From positions 124,001-188,000 of the forward strand of contig JAJDTM010000056.1 of assembly GCA_022827185.1 (NCBI GenBank): a stretch of 64,000 bases of DNA, given 5' to 3'. The DNA comes from Candidatus Poribacteria bacterium (lineage in GTDB: Bacteria; Poribacteria; WGA-4E; WGA-3G). The notes below the pieces were generated by a model. It did not search any database and was not told the DNA's origin. It worked only from the letters and a program-made list of their open reading frames with translations. Made by a program: the position numbers and the translations under genes. Below, piece by piece: positions 63,078 to 64,000 of this stretch; within the stretch, counting starts at the first letter, position 1, and each line of letters begins with the position of its first letter.

Positions 63078-63998
63078 ATGCTAATTGAAATCAAAAATGT
63101 ATCACTCTTTTACGGCGCGACCGCTGCGTTAGACAACCTCTCGCTGGAGGTGCAAGGCGGAGCCGTCGGTCTACTCGGACCTAACGGTGCCGGGAAAAGC
63201 ACTTTACTGAAGACACTCCTCGGTTTCATCCAACCGAACCAAGGCTCAGCCGCTGTATTTGGGCTGAATGTGCGAATAAATCCGTTAGAGATCCGACGAC
63301 AAGTCGGGTATATGCCGGAAGACGAATGTTTGATACCCGGGATGAACGCTGTCCAACTCGTTTCCTATGTCGGAGAACTCTGTGGGATGCCGAGCCGCGA
63401 TGCCATGCAACGCGCACACGAAGTGCTCTATTACGTCGGATTGGACGAAGAACGTTATCGAACAATAGATGGATACTCGGCGGGAATGAAACAGCGCGTG
63501 AAGTTAGCGCAGGCATTAATACACGATCCGAAATTACTGCTCCTTGATGAACCCACAAACGGGATGGATACAAGTGGTAGGGAAGAGATGCTTGAACTCG
63601 TTAAAGACATAGCGATGGATAAAGGCATCAATGTGATTTTATCCTCGCATCTGCTGCCCGATGTGGAGTATGCGTGCCATGAAATTATCGCGCTCTCACA
63701 CGGTAGCGTTGTCATTCAAGGACAGATCGAAACACTAAGACAGAACAAGGGACAAGCCTTCGATTTGCGGATTGTGGGTGACAGCGACACCTATATCACC
63801 GCTTTGGAACGCCAGAATTATCACGTTGAAGTGCGTCCTGATAAACACCTTCGCGTTACGTCTGGAAGTCACGGAGAGACAGGCACAAAGTTCTTTTTTC
63901 AACTCGCCTACGATACCGGTGTGCTACTCCGTCAGTTGCGTGAAGTGAAACATTCGTTAGAGGACATCTTTGCTGAAGTGATGAGTGTAGATTCGTGA
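63078..63998 (+). CDS. ABC transporter ATP-binding protein
   Basis: A 306-residue ATPase with Walker A GPNGAGKST (34-42), signature YSAGMKQRVKLAQAL, Walker B LLLLDEPTNGMD and switch His in ILSSHLL. It belongs to the CcmA/NatA-like group that drives ABC-2 export permeases; the C-terminal 90 residues (from about 215) form the usual extra domain. The permease gene is expected beyond the window. The frame ends at TGA 63996-63998. Confidence 0.88.
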   Translation: MLIEIKNVSLFYGATAALDNLSLEVQGGAVGLLGPNGAGKSTLLKTLLGFIQPNQGSAAVFGLNVRINPLEIRRQVGYMPEDECLIPGMNAVQLVSYVGELCGMPSRDAMQRAHEVLYYVGLDEERYRTIDGYSAGMKQRVKLAQALIHDPKLLLLDEPTNGMDTSGREEMLELVKDIAMDKGINVILSSHLLPDVEYACHEIIALSHGSVVIQGQIETLRQNKGQAFDLRIVGDSDTYITALERQNYHVEVRPDKHLRVTSGSHGETGTKFFFQLAYDTGVLLRQLREVKHSLEDIFAEVMSVDS

Positions 63999-64000
63999 TA

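Overview
This 64 kb window is from a bacterium with lipoproteins, DUF5916/CBM9-type and FG-GAP/ASPIC envelope proteins, and many short dispersed palindromic repeats. The mix of DUF4159/DUF4175 genes, CaiB-type CoA transferase, tandem alpha/beta-hydrolase, aldo/keto reductase, large WD40 and TPR-VCBS proteins and repeat families such as TAGGACTTACGCA resembles Candidatus Poribacteria or a related lineage known from metagenomes. That assignment is an inference: no rRNA or tRNA gene is visible.

Layout. 1-6.2 kb: the 3' end of a VWA/DUF4159/DUF4175 membrane operon. 6.2-16.2 kb: GH-A-like barrel protein, slipin, duplicated membrane protein, ECF sigma factor, NUDIX, DUF5916 protein, STAS protein, lysine 2,3-aminomutase family enzyme and a lipoprotein cyclophilin, with many repeats between them. 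16.2-31.6 kb: disA (c-di-AMP synthase), two NTF2-like envelope proteins, a thioesterase, a LolD/MacB-like ABC pair, TPR lipoprotein, purC, CoA transferase, double alpha/beta-hydrolase and a THUMP methyltransferase. 31.6-43.6 kb: aldo/keto reductase, dnaE, an MFS exporter, and a three-gene minus-strand operon (short coiled coil, TPR-VCBS-ASPIC, WD40).

43.7-60.1 kb is an accessory island. It holds a Uma2-type nuclease; a compact four-gene minus-strand operon (QueC-like, TGT-like, CD-NTase, SLOG-TIR effector) that I read as a type IV CBASS anti-phage system; and a type III-like Mod methyltransferase and Res helicase-nuclease separated by an Rpn-family gene and a tandem duplication of an AAA ATPase (DUF3696) plus PIN-like nuclease pair. 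ATPase1-PIN1-ATPase2-PIN2 are linked by 1-4 nt overlaps and run into res. The island ends abruptly in polyamine-type ABC permeases (potB/potC-like), followed by alanine racemase and an ABC ATPase.

Several small mobile or palindromic elements are defined here from sequence alone: a 122 bp element with TAGGACTTACGCA termini and TTAAT target repeats, and a 132 bp element present twice, one copy flanked by a perfect 8 bp CTTTATAT duplication. Repeat units often sit directly before start codons and seem to supply Shine-Dalgarno-like bases. Two candidate ECF-type promoters share the same spacing, one of them upstream of the ECF sigma gene.
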